A DNA stretch of 40,157 bases from positions 1 to 40,157 of the forward strand of contig CAJXBJ010000006.1 in assembly GCA_913050195.1 (NCBI GenBank), given 5' to 3'. Under the pieces are notes generated by a model. The model did no database searches. It saw only the letters and a program-made list of their open reading frames with translations, and was not told the origin of the DNA. A program made the translations under genes and the position numbers. This document shows positions 29,447-39,079 of this stretch, in pieces. The number at the start of each line of letters is the position of its first letter. The stretch's first letter is position 1. This stretch comes from an uncultured Saprospirales bacterium (GTDB lineage Bacteria > Bacteroidota > Bacteroidia > Chitinophagales > CAJXBJ01).

Positions 29447-31413
29447 ATTTTAATTCCTAACACACACACATCATCTACTTGCTCCTCATCAGCCATCCAT
29501 TCTATCAACTCTAATTCTAATTTGTTTTTTTGTTCCAAAATATCCAAGTCACTAATAGATAGCAAAAGCTCCTTAAACCTCTTTTTCATATACTTTTTGC
29601 CTCTTTCTCCTCCAAACTGATCTTGAAAGCCATCAGTTGCCATATAAATCATATCACCTGTCTCAAGGCTAACTTCTTGTTCTGTAAATGGTTCTCTTTT
29701 TCCAGTATAAAAGCCAACTGGTTGCGGATCTGCCTCATAAATCATCAACTCTCCATTTCTGACAATATAAAGTGGGTTGTTTGCTCCTGAAACTCTTAGT
29801 TTATTTTTTTTAAGATCAAAAAGCCCAACAGAAATATCCATTCCGTCACGGGCTTCTCCAGCTATTCCTTTTTGATTGAGGCCTTCAATTATTCTATCTC
29901 TTAATTTACCCAAAAGCTCAGATGGTGCGCTTATATTATATTCACTAAACAGCTCATTAATGAAGGCTGTCCCCATGATGCTCATCAAACCTCCCGGAAC
30001 ACCATGTCCAGTACAATCCCCAACGGCAACAATAACCTTTTTGTCCTTTGTTGAACTGACCCAATAAAAATCACCGCTTACAATATCTTTTGGCTTATAA
30101 AACACAAAAGAACTTGAAATAGCATCTTGCAAATTAGTTCCCGGCAACACCGCTTCTTGTATGCTTTTGGCATAATCAAAGTTAAGCATGAATTCTTGAT
30201 TGCGCTTTTCCAAAAGATCTTTAACTTTTACAATCTCTAATTGCCTAAGTACAATCTTTGCCTTTTTAGCCCTCTCCTTAAAAAGATAGAACACTGCTAT
30301 AATTGAGGAAATAAGTAAAAAAGCTAGAAATACTTGAGCATAAATAGTCTCTTGCTCATTTTGTTCCTTTTGTTCTTTATTTCTCAACTCTAGAGCTTTT
30401 ATTTTGCTGTCAATTAAATGGCCCTGCTTTATGCTTTCCAGAAGAAATCTGCCATTTTCTTCGATTGACTTTTTTGATGCCTCTCTTTTCTTTGTTAAAT
30501 AGTAATAAGCACTGTCAAGGTTTCTCTCTTCAAAATATTGATACATATAACCATACAAAGTTTTTAAGGTCTTTTGCTGGTTAAGCCTTTTGGCCAAAGC
30601 TATTGTTATATGATCGTAATAATAGGCTGTATCTAATTCACCAAGCTTAAAGCAAGCAGCAGATACATTTATGTAGTTGTTCAATCGATATAATGGATCG
30701 TTTTCTTCACGCTCTGCAAGCTTTTTATATATACGCTTTGCTTCCTCATAATTTCCTTTATTAAATTCTACTGCTGCTAAATTTATAAGCGCAATGTTTC
30801 GCATTTCTAAATCGCCTTCCTCTGAAAGCTCTAAAAGTCGAGTATAACTCTTTTCTGCGCTATCTAGTTTATTTTGAACCCAATAGAGATTCCCAATTTG
30901 GTTGAGCATCTCACATTCATACTCTTTTTTTCTAGCCAAATTAAGCGCTTTAAGCTTTTCAATAGCAATCGTCGCTTCATTATATTTCTTTTCATTCCTT
31001 AATCCAACCACTTCTCTTAATGCACATTCTAATAATTCTGTACTATCCTTTACAATCTCATAATGCGCACGTAATGTGTCATTAAACCGCATCATTTCAA
31101 CCCATTTTCTCTGAAGCTCAGAGCATCTTCTAAATTGTCTTAAGCAAAGAACCTCCCAACCTTTGTTTTTTAATCTTTTTGCAAGAGAATATGCCCTTTG
31201 GTTAAAGCTCTCGGCACGCCGTATATTCTTTGACTCAAAGTAATTATACAGCTTAAAATACAATTGAAAGCGCGATGAATCTGCCAGTTCCGGACTGTCT
31301 ATATTTGCAATCAAGCTATCAATTGATAGTTTATTGCCCAGCTCTTGATTTGCAGAGACCGACAAAACGCAGCATGCATAAAGCCACAACAAACACAAAA
31401 CCCGACTAAGCAT
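29443..31413 (-). CDS. TPR-TM-SpoIIE/PP2C-like phosphatase (paralog 2, canonical motif)
   Basis: TPR-like repeats, TM (YAQVFLAFLLISSIIAVFYLF), SpoIIE domain SGDFYWVSSTKDKKVIVAVGDCTGHGVPGGLMSIMGTAFI...IYMATDGFQDQFGG...VDDVCVLGIKI. Confidence 0.9.
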   Translation of the reverse strand: MLSRVLCLLWLYACCVLSVSANQELGNKLSIDSLIANIDSPELADSSRFQLYFKLYNYFESKNIRRAESFNQRAYSLAKRLKNKGWEVLCLRQFRRCSELQRKWVEMMRFNDTLRAHYEIVKDSTELLECALREVVGLRNEKKYNEATIAIEKLKALNLARKKEYECEMLNQIGNLYWVQNKLDSAEKSYTRLLELSEEGDLEMRNIALINLAAVEFNKGNYEEAKRIYKKLAEREENDPLYRLNNYINVSAACFKLGELDTAYYYDHITIALAKRLNQQKTLKTLYGYMYQYFEERNLDSAYYYLTKKREASKKSIEENGRFLLESIKQGHLIDSKIKALELRNKEQKEQNEQETIYAQVFLAFLLISSIIAVFYLFKERAKKAKIVLRQLEIVKVKDLLEKRNQEFMLNFDYAKSIQEAVLPGTNLQDAISSSFVFYKPKDIVSGDFYWVSSTKDKKVIVAVGDCTGHGVPGGLMSIMGTAFINELFSEYNISAPSELLGKLRDRIIEGLNQKGIAGEARDGMDISVGLFDLKKNKLRVSGANNPLYIVRNGELMIYEADPQPVGFYTGKREPFTEQEVSLETGDMIYMATDGFQDQFGGERGKKYMKKRFKELLLSISDLDILEQKNKLELELIEWMADEEQVDDVCVLGIKI

Positions 31414-31523
31414 ACAATGAATATAACCTATTATTTAGGATAAGGCAAAATGGTTTGAAGCTCTCTTACGCCAATTATTGTTATATAATCTTTAATTTAA
31501 CGCTCCAAAAACTTATTTAACTA

Positions 31524-33674
31524 ATGAGAAAATTGCACATTTTTACCCGCGCCCTTCTAATTCTTTTGTTATTAAACGCTTCTGTTAACCTTCATGCAGA
31601 TGAAGGCATGTGGCTTCCTAACCTTATTCAGAAGCTAAATATTGAAGACATGCAGCTAAAAGGCTTGGAGCTTAGCGCAGAAGAAATTTACAGCATTAAT
31701 AATTCGAGCTTAAAAGATGCCATTGTTAGCTTTGGTGGATTTTGTACTGGCGAGGTTATTTCTAGCCAAGGCTTAATACTAACAAACCACCATTGTGGCT
31801 ATGGACAAATACAAAAACATTCTAGTGTTGAAAAAGACTATCTTAAAAATGGCTTTTGGGCAATGCGTCACGATCAAGAGCTCGCTAATCCTGGATTGAC
31901 CGCTTCTTTTATAGTAAGCATAACCGAGGTGACTGACTCTGTACTAAGCCCAGGAGCTAAATCTAGAAGTGGTAAAGACAGGCAGCGCATTATTGAATCA
32001 AACATTAAGCGCTTGGAAAAAGAAGCCGTTAAAGACGGGCATTATGAGGCTCAGATAAAAGCCTTTTTTCATGGTAGTCGATACTTTTTAATCTTAAAAG
32101 AGGTCTTTAAAGATGTTCGATTAGTAGGTGCTCCACCCGAGTCTATTGGGAAATTTGGAGGAGATACTGATAATTGGGTGTGGCCTAGACATACCGGCGA
32201 TTTTTCACTATTTAGAATTTATGCTGATAAAAATAATATGCCTGCAGAGTACAGCAAGGATAATATTCCTTACACTCCTAAACACCATTTACCTATTTCA
32301 TTAAAGGGTGTTGAAGAAAATGACTTTACTATGGTTTTTGGCTTTCCTGGAAGGACAAATGAATATTTGCTTTCTAATGAGATTGATTTTATCAAGAACA
32401 CGCTTAACCCAATAAGAATACACATAAGAGATGAAAAAATGAAGGTGCTTCAAACTAATATGCAAAGCTCCGATGCCATTAGAATAAAATATTCAGCTAA
32501 ATACGCGCGCCTAAGTAATTATTATAAAAAATGGAAAGGAGAAAATATGGGCCTTAAGCGTTCTAGAGCCATTGATAAAAAACAAAAAGAAGAAGCCGAT
32601 TTTAAGCGGTGGGCAAATGATGGAGCTTTTGCTGATGTCTACAAAAATTTAGAAGAATATAATGCCTTGTCTCATCCATATCAGCTATTGCTAAATATCA
32701 GCTATGAAGCTGGACTTGGAATTGACTTAATATATTTTGGTTTTATGCTTGAACGTTTTTGTCAGTCCTATGACCTTGCAGAACTTGACAAGAAAAAAAA
32801 TGAAGAACTGAAACAACGCTTTCTTAAAAGATTCAAGAAAATGTATAAGGATTTTGACCTTAAAACAGACAAAGCTGTTGCAGAGGCTCTATTGCCAATT
32901 TTAGACAAAAGTCTTTCTGAAATAAAAGGGAGCAATGTCTTATATAATGGCTCTATTTGGGCTGATATGGATGATTATATAAACAAAATGTATAGCAAAT
33001 CCTTCCTAACTGACAGCAATAATGTTTTTGACTTTATTCAAAGCTATTCAAAATCAAAATATAAAAAATCACAAAAAGATATTGGAATGCAGTCGGGCGT
33101 ATTCATAGCTAAATTAATTGCAAGGTCAAGACTATCCTATCAGCCTATACAAGATTCTATGGAAGTCTATCAAGGCAAATACATGCTAGCCCTAATTCAA
33201 AAAAACAAGGATCGAACATATTATCCTAATGCAAACAGCACTCTAAGATTGGCCTATGGTAAAGTTGAGCCTTATTTTCCAAAAGATGGTGTTTTTTATC
33301 ATTATCAAACACACAGTTCGGGGATTTTGCAAAAATATTCTAGTGGTGAAAAAGACTATGTTATTGATGAACGTTTAGAAAAGCTTTTAAAAGAAAAAGA
33401 TTTTGGTGATTATGAGGTAAATGGAAAATTACCTATCTGTTTTATAGCCTCAAATCATACAACAGGAGGTAATTCCGGAAGCCCTGTCTTAAATGCGAGG
33501 GGAGAGTTTATAGGTATTAATTTTGATAGAAATTGGGAAGGCACAATGAGTGATTTGAATTATGACATTAATATCTGTCGTAATATTGCCGTTGATGCAC
33601 GCTATATTTTATTTGTTATTGACAAATATGCTGGTGCTACTTACCTATTGGATGAAATGAGCCTTGTTAGGTAG
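31524..33674 (+). CDS. S46-family serine dipeptidyl-peptidase (DPP7/DPP11 type)
   Basis: Signal peptide; GGFCTGEVISSQGLILTNHHCGYGQIQKHS (His region), GKFGGDTDNWVWPRHTGDFSLFRIY (Asp region), HTTGGNSGSPVLNARGEFIGINFDRNWEGTMSDLNYD (Ser region). Confidence 0.93.
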   Translation: MRKLHIFTRALLILLLLNASVNLHADEGMWLPNLIQKLNIEDMQLKGLELSAEEIYSINNSSLKDAIVSFGGFCTGEVISSQGLILTNHHCGYGQIQKHSSVEKDYLKNGFWAMRHDQELANPGLTASFIVSITEVTDSVLSPGAKSRSGKDRQRIIESNIKRLEKEAVKDGHYEAQIKAFFHGSRYFLILKEVFKDVRLVGAPPESIGKFGGDTDNWVWPRHTGDFSLFRIYADKNNMPAEYSKDNIPYTPKHHLPISLKGVEENDFTMVFGFPGRTNEYLLSNEIDFIKNTLNPIRIHIRDEKMKVLQTNMQSSDAIRIKYSAKYARLSNYYKKWKGENMGLKRSRAIDKKQKEEADFKRWANDGAFADVYKNLEEYNALSHPYQLLLNISYEAGLGIDLIYFGFMLERFCQSYDLAELDKKKNEELKQRFLKRFKKMYKDFDLKTDKAVAEALLPILDKSLSEIKGSNVLYNGSIWADMDDYINKMYSKSFLTDSNNVFDFIQSYSKSKYKKSQKDIGMQSGVFIAKLIARSRLSYQPIQDSMEVYQGKYMLALIQKNKDRTYYPNANSTLRLAYGKVEPYFPKDGVFYHYQTHSSGILQKYSSGEKDYVIDERLEKLLKEKDFGDYEVNGKLPICFIASNHTTGGNSGSPVLNARGEFIGINFDRNWEGTMSDLNYDINICRNIAVDARYILFVIDKYAGATYLLDEMSLVR

Positions 33675-33731
33675 ATTGTTAAGAATTGTTAAATACTCCC
33701 CTAAAGCAAAGCAATAACTGTAATTTAGGGC

Positions 33732-35129
33732 ATGTCTAAAAGAGTGACCTGGCTTTTAGTAGGACTCATGGGCCTTTCTTTAATTGGCCTTATTGGTGTG
33801 CAATATTTTTGGGTAAAAGAGTCTTATAATCTAAAAGAACAGCAATTTTCCCAGAGTGTCTTACGAAGTCTAAAAAGTGCTAAGGAGATGGTTGATAATA
33901 AAATGACCCTAAACAGTCATGATATAGAACATCCCCTATCTTCCTTAGATGCTTTTTTAAACAGGCGCAAAAAAAACGATCGGAATCAACAAGATGGTTG
34001 GACTCAACGGCTTGATCAACACTTAAACAACCAGCTTGACCTATTTCAAAACTTTTTTAACACTTTTAAACCTGGAAGATTTCAGTTTAAACCGCTTAAA
34101 AAAAGTGAAATTGATAGTATTCTGAGCCTTGCTTTAAATAACGAAGGCATTACTATTCCTTTTGATTATGCTGTATTCAATCATGGAATCCCACAAATCA
34201 CCTCGAATAAAAGCCGTATTAAAGAAATTATTAAATCTCCTTACAGGTCTAAACTTTACTACCACACTCTTGGCCTTAAAAAACATATTCTACTGATTGA
34301 CTTTCCTAAAAAAAGGTCATTTATTATGCGACAAATGGGTTGGATGCTCATACTCTCGACCATATTAATTATAGTGATTGTTGGCTGTTTTTCATTTGCA
34401 ATCACTATGATTTTTAAACAACGTCAGATTGCTGATATGAAGAGCGATTTTATAAACAATATGACCCATGAGTTTAAAACACCTATTGCAACGATTTCTT
34501 TAGCAAGCGAGGCTTTACAAGAAGCCTCTCTAGCAGAAAATAAAGATACAAGACATCGATTCTTATCAGTAATTGAAGCAGAAAACAATCGTCTGAAAAA
34601 CCAAGTTGAAAAAGTGCTAAACTTTGCAAAAATAAACAAGAAGGAGCTTGACCTTAACAAAGAAACATTGAATACCCATGAAATGATTCAAGATCTTATG
34701 TCATCTATGGAGCTCATATTTGAAGAAAAAAATGCTGAGGTCAAATGCTTATTAAATGCCAAAAACCATTTTATAAAGGCTGATCAAACGCACTTATATA
34801 ATACCCTCAGAAATCTATTAGACAATAGCTTAAAGTATACCAAAGAAAAACCTCAAATAAAGGTCAGCACCTCAAATACTAGCTCTGGAATTCAAATAAG
34901 TATTCAGGATAATGGTATAGGAATCTCTTCTGAAGATCAAAGTCGTGTTTTTGATAATTTTTATCGTGTACATACCGGTAACAAACACGACGTCAAAGGT
35001 TTTGGTTTAGGTTTAAGCTATGTTAAAAACATTGTTCAAGCTCACGGAGGAAAAATAGGTTTAAAAAGCAGTCTTGACAAAGGAAGTACTTTTACTATAA
35101 TTTTACCGTTTAATTCAAAAGACAAATGA
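33732..35129 (+). CDS. Sensor histidine kinase
   Basis: Two TMs; H-box DFINNMTHEFKTPIATISLASEAL; N box NTLRNLLDNSLKYT; GIGISSEDQSRVFDNFYRV; GFGLGLSYVKNIVQAHGGKI. Confidence 0.95.
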   Translation: MSKRVTWLLVGLMGLSLIGLIGVQYFWVKESYNLKEQQFSQSVLRSLKSAKEMVDNKMTLNSHDIEHPLSSLDAFLNRRKKNDRNQQDGWTQRLDQHLNNQLDLFQNFFNTFKPGRFQFKPLKKSEIDSILSLALNNEGITIPFDYAVFNHGIPQITSNKSRIKEIIKSPYRSKLYYHTLGLKKHILLIDFPKKRSFIMRQMGWMLILSTILIIVIVGCFSFAITMIFKQRQIADMKSDFINNMTHEFKTPIATISLASEALQEASLAENKDTRHRFLSVIEAENNRLKNQVEKVLNFAKINKKELDLNKETLNTHEMIQDLMSSMELIFEEKNAEVKCLLNAKNHFIKADQTHLYNTLRNLLDNSLKYTKEKPQIKVSTSNTSSGIQISIQDNGIGISSEDQSRVFDNFYRVHTGNKHDVKGFGLGLSYVKNIVQAHGGKIGLKSSLDKGSTFTIILPFNSKDK

Positions 35130-35815
35130 CAACGTCTCATAAAACACATATTCTTCTAGTAGAAGATGATCAAAACTTAGGTCAGATATTAAAAGAATAT
35201 CTAGAAATCAAAGGGTTTAAGGTTGATCTTGCTAGTAATGGTCAGGTAGGTTTAGACTATTTTAAAAGCAAAGCCTATGATTTTTGCATTTTAGACATCA
35301 TGATGCCCGTAATGGATGGTTTTGAACTTGCAGAAAATATTCGAAAAATGAACAAACAGGTGCCTTTACTGTTTCTTTCAGCAAAAGCAATGAAGGATGA
35401 TCGCATAAAAGGTTTGGAGTTGGGTGCTGACGATTATTTATGTAAACCGTTCAGCATGGAAGAACTTTTACTCAGAATAAAGGCAATATTAAAGCGCAGT
35501 ACCCAGTACATTAAGGAAGAGACACGTTTTGAAATCGGCAGCTATATCTTTGATTACACTAAACAAGAGATCAAACTGCATGATATTGTCCAGAATCTTA
35601 CTACTAAGGAAAACGCCTTACTCTATTTGCTTTGCAAAAAGAAAAATGACATTCTTACTAGAGATGAGGCTCTCAATAATATATGGGGAGATGATTCCTA
35701 TTACACAGCGAGAAGTATGGATGTTTTTATAAGTAAGCTGCGTAAATATTTAAGCAAAGATCCTAATATTCAAATACTTAATGTACATGGCTCAGGCTTT
35801 AAACTTATTGATTAA
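35126..35815 (+). CDS. OmpR-family response regulator
   Basis: Receiver ILLVEDDQNLGQILKEYLEIKG...FCILDIMMPVMDGFELA...LFLSAKAMKDDRIKGLELGADDYLCKPF; C-terminal winged helix. Overlaps the kinase by 4 bp. Confidence 0.95.
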   Translation: MTTSHKTHILLVEDDQNLGQILKEYLEIKGFKVDLASNGQVGLDYFKSKAYDFCILDIMMPVMDGFELAENIRKMNKQVPLLFLSAKAMKDDRIKGLELGADDYLCKPFSMEELLLRIKAILKRSTQYIKEETRFEIGSYIFDYTKQEIKLHDIVQNLTTKENALLYLLCKKKNDILTRDEALNNIWGDDSYYTARSMDVFISKLRKYLSKDPNIQILNVHGSGFKLID

Positions 35816-35860
35816 ATAATTTCCTGCTTTAACTTATCTTTAGGACGCTATTTTCAACAT

Positions 35861-37390
35861 ATGCGAGTACTGAGTATTTTTTTTCTATTGATTCTTTCTG
35901 CTTGTCACTCAAGTAAAGAATTATCCAACACTTATCAAGAACGGTTTATTAATGCCGATGCCTATTATAACTATCGTTATGAAATGATGAAACGTGTCTC
36001 TAAATCTCATTACACAACAAGTGTCGGGGATCTAGATTCATTAGAACAAAAAGCCAACCTGGTTTTTGTTGAACTATGTAATACTGAGAAAGATAGATTA
36101 AAAGACTTTTTTCCGCCCTCAAAGCATTTTTGCGAGGTCCGAAAAAAAATAGAACTCTCTCCTTTTTTTGACCTTGTTCAAAAGCTTCCTAAAGGAGCTA
36201 TGACTAGAGGGCATATGCAAAACATTGGAGACTACAAATGGCTATTGGAGCAAGCCTTTGAAAATGACAATGCTTTTGTTTTTGTAGGCGGTGATAGCCC
36301 TTCTTGGATAAATCACTCCTTGCATTTCTTTGATAAGCCTCCAAGCAATAAGTGGCGATCATTAAAGAGTTTAAATATTGCTTATGATGGCGCATTTATT
36401 GACGAGGTATATGCTTTAATTACATTAGGAAAAGAAGAACATCCATATTCTGAAATGACTAAAGAATATAGTCATTTAAAACAACGTGTTAAAGGCCTTT
36501 TACAATATAGGCCCTTGTTTAGGGACTATGTAAAAAAAATATTTGAAGGCTTTATAAGTGAAAATATTCAATATGTGGAAATACACTCCTCTTTCAATGG
36601 CATGTATGACTTAAAACGCTCTTACTTTAATCCTTCACAAGAAATGGATTTATATGTGAGCATTCGAAATGAAATTAGAAAAGAATATCCTCAGTTTGAT
36701 TTTAAAGTCATTTACAGCTTAGATCAGTCAGAAAAAGAAAAGTCCTTAAAAGAACATTATGAAATAGCCTTGGATTTATATGAACAGTTTCCTGATGTAT
36801 TTGGTGGCTTTGATTTTGCAACCAAAAAGTTTGATAAGGCCGAAGTAAAGTCCTTAGTCGGTCAATATTTCAAAACTCAAGAAGACCCTTATTATGCTGA
36901 AATGTTTTTACCTCTTTTCTTTAACCCCGATGCCTTTAGTCAGAACTTTCATGAAGGTATATATGACGCTATCTTGTTAAATGCCCAGAGGGTTGGCTAT
37001 GGCTTAGAGCTTTATAAACACCCTGAATTAATGGCACTAGTTAAAGAAAAAGGCATTGCTATTGAAATATCACCCATTTCAGACCAAGCCTTTCAATTAG
37101 TGCCAGATTTACAAAAACATCCTGTAGAGGTCTATATGAACAATGGGATTCCTTTTATTTTAGGAAGTGAAAAACAAGGTGTTTTAAAACATTCTTTTTC
37201 TCACCAGTTTTATGAAGCTATACTAGCCTGGAACCTAGACTTAATTGGCATTAAATACCTAATACAAAACAGCATTAAACACAGCCTTAAGGATGAAAGT
37301 GAGAAAACTGCTTTTATGCATCAATGGTCAAATCAATGGACTGTTTTTCTGCAAGATGTCATAAACAATACCAGTCGATATAAATACTAA
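35861..37390 (+). CDS. Lipoprotein homologous to ADGF/ADA2-type adenosine deaminases; catalytic motifs appear lost (pseudoenzyme candidate)
   Basis: Lipobox LILSACHSS; FFPPSKHFCEVRKKIELSPFFDLVQKLPKGAM resembles ADA2 FPPSMHF...MPKGA; PLFRDYVKKIFEGFISENIQYVEI; FPDVFGGFDFA; ISPISDQAFQLVPDLQKHPVEVYMNNGIPFIL; SIKHSLKDESEKTAFMHQWSNQWTVFLQDV. See findings for the active-site comparison. Confidence 0.8.
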   Translation: MRVLSIFFLLILSACHSSKELSNTYQERFINADAYYNYRYEMMKRVSKSHYTTSVGDLDSLEQKANLVFVELCNTEKDRLKDFFPPSKHFCEVRKKIELSPFFDLVQKLPKGAMTRGHMQNIGDYKWLLEQAFENDNAFVFVGGDSPSWINHSLHFFDKPPSNKWRSLKSLNIAYDGAFIDEVYALITLGKEEHPYSEMTKEYSHLKQRVKGLLQYRPLFRDYVKKIFEGFISENIQYVEIHSSFNGMYDLKRSYFNPSQEMDLYVSIRNEIRKEYPQFDFKVIYSLDQSEKEKSLKEHYEIALDLYEQFPDVFGGFDFATKKFDKAEVKSLVGQYFKTQEDPYYAEMFLPLFFNPDAFSQNFHEGIYDAILLNAQRVGYGLELYKHPELMALVKEKGIAIEISPISDQAFQLVPDLQKHPVEVYMNNGIPFILGSEKQGVLKHSFSHQFYEAILAWNLDLIGIKYLIQNSIKHSLKDESEKTAFMHQWSNQWTVFLQDVINNTSRYKY

Positions 37391-37401
37391 AAAACAATGG
37401 G

Positions 37402-38496
37402 ATGAAGCATAAGTCTCAAAGTTTATGGGAAAAACCAAACATAGAAAATGGCATTGAGGTAATCGATCAGCGCAAACTGCCTTTTGAGCTTAATCCATTT
37501 ACAATTAAAAATCTTGAAAGTGGTTGTTTTGCTATTAAGGAAATGGTAGTTCGAGGGGCTCCTCTTATTGGAGTAACGGCTGCTTACACCATGTATTTTG
37601 CCTCTTTGTCGTTAGATGCCAATAATTACCACTCAGATCTAAAAAAAACAGCTGAAAGCATAAAGTTCTGTCGTCCTACAGCTGTTAATCTAAGTTGGGC
37701 TGTTAATCGACTGATGGCCCTTAGCACCAAATTTAATACGTTATATGAGGTTCAAAATGCTTTTTTAAATGACGCTCGTACTATATTAAAAGAAGATATT
37801 AACTCTTGTTTTCAAATAGGACAGCATGGCCTAAATATTATTAAAGACCTTTACAACCAATTAAAAAGACCTTTAAATATTTTAACACATTGTAATGCTG
37901 GCAGACTTGCTTGTATAAAATATGGAACAGCAACAGCACCTATGTATGCTGCTCATAGCTTAGGCATTCCTATACATATATGGGTAGATGAGACCCGGCC
38001 AAGAAATCAAGGCGCTAAATTAACTGCTTGGGAGTTGAAAGAAGCAGGTATAAAGCACAGCGTAATAACAGACAACAGTGGTGGATATTTAATGCAAAAA
38101 GGATATGTTGATCTAGTAATCGTAGGCACAGACCGTGTTGCTAAAAATGGTGATGTTGCTAATAAAATAGGAACCTATTTAAAAGCCTTGGCTGCTAAAG
38201 AGCACAACATTCCTTTTTATGTCGCTCTACCATACTCAACTGTTGATTGGGAATTGGAAACAGGAATAAATGAAATACCAATTGAAAACAGAAGCCGCTC
38301 AGAAGTGAACCATATGGATTTCTTTCTTAATGGTAATTTTTTCAGTGCTCCTATAATGGATTTAGATAGTCCCATTACAAACCCTGGTTTTGATGTTACA
38401 CCTGCTCGCTTTATAAGCTCGTTTATTACGGAATATGGAATATTTAGAGCCAATCCTATTGGTCTTCAATCGTTAAAAGAACATGGACTATCCTAA
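37402..38496 (+). CDS. mtnA: S-methyl-5-thioribose-1-phosphate isomerase (MtnA, eIF2B-related family)
   Basis: AIKEMVVRGAPLIGVTAAYTMYFA; ILTHCNAGRLACIKYGTATAPMYAA; IHIWVDETRPRNQGAKLTAWELKEAGI; DLVIVGTDRVAKNGDVANKIGTYLKALAAKEHNIPFYVALPYSTVDW. Confidence 0.9.
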   Translation: MKHKSQSLWEKPNIENGIEVIDQRKLPFELNPFTIKNLESGCFAIKEMVVRGAPLIGVTAAYTMYFASLSLDANNYHSDLKKTAESIKFCRPTAVNLSWAVNRLMALSTKFNTLYEVQNAFLNDARTILKEDINSCFQIGQHGLNIIKDLYNQLKRPLNILTHCNAGRLACIKYGTATAPMYAAHSLGIPIHIWVDETRPRNQGAKLTAWELKEAGIKHSVITDNSGGYLMQKGYVDLVIVGTDRVAKNGDVANKIGTYLKALAAKEHNIPFYVALPYSTVDWELETGINEIPIENRSRSEVNHMDFFLNGNFFSAPIMDLDSPITNPGFDVTPARFISSFITEYGIFRANPIGLQSLKEHGLS

Positions 38497-39079
38497 AGAT
38501 GGATATATTAAATACACTCAATATTGGACTGAGTGTGCACCATTCAATAAAAATATAATTGAGGACCTAATATTCTGGAGAGATAAGTGTATTAAACTAG
38601 GCGGAATTGGATACGATAAAATTCATCAGGTTGGGGTTGGGAATATTAGTCAAAGAAAATCTAAAAGCACCTTTTATATAAGTGGTACTCAATGTGGACA
38701 TATTTACCCAAGCAATCCAAACTTGTTTACACTAGTTGAAAATTGTGACCTTCAGAAAAACACCTTGATTTGCACAGGCCCTATTAAAGCTTCTTCGGAA
38801 GCAATGACGCATTTTGCCTGCTACAAAGCCTCGCCTTCTATTAAGGCTATTGTTCATATTCACAACAAAGCACTTTGGAATATGCATCTAAATAAATTAG
38901 GGACTACTGATAAAGGTATTGAATATGGCACCATTAGTATGGCAAAAAACTTGTATAAATTGATTAAAGAAGGCCACAAAACAATAATAATGCAATCCCA
39001 CGAAGATGGCATTTTCATAGTTGGCAAATCTCTAGATGATGCTGGTGAACGCTATCTTAAACTAATTGAAAATATCTGA
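38483..39079 (+). CDS. Class II aldolase/adducin family protein, probable methylthioribulose-1-phosphate dehydratase or related aldolase
   Basis: GVGNISQRKSKSTFYISGTQCGHI; IKASSEAMTHFACYKASPSIKAIVHIHNKALWNMHLNKLGTTDKGIEYGT. Overlaps mtnA by 14 bp, supporting an MtnB-type role; aldolase versus dehydratase not resolved. Confidence 0.75.
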   Translation: MDYPKDGYIKYTQYWTECAPFNKNIIEDLIFWRDKCIKLGGIGYDKIHQVGVGNISQRKSKSTFYISGTQCGHIYPSNPNLFTLVENCDLQKNTLICTGPIKASSEAMTHFACYKASPSIKAIVHIHNKALWNMHLNKLGTTDKGIEYGTISMAKNLYKLIKEGHKTIIMQSHEDGIFIVGKSLDDAGERYLKLIENI

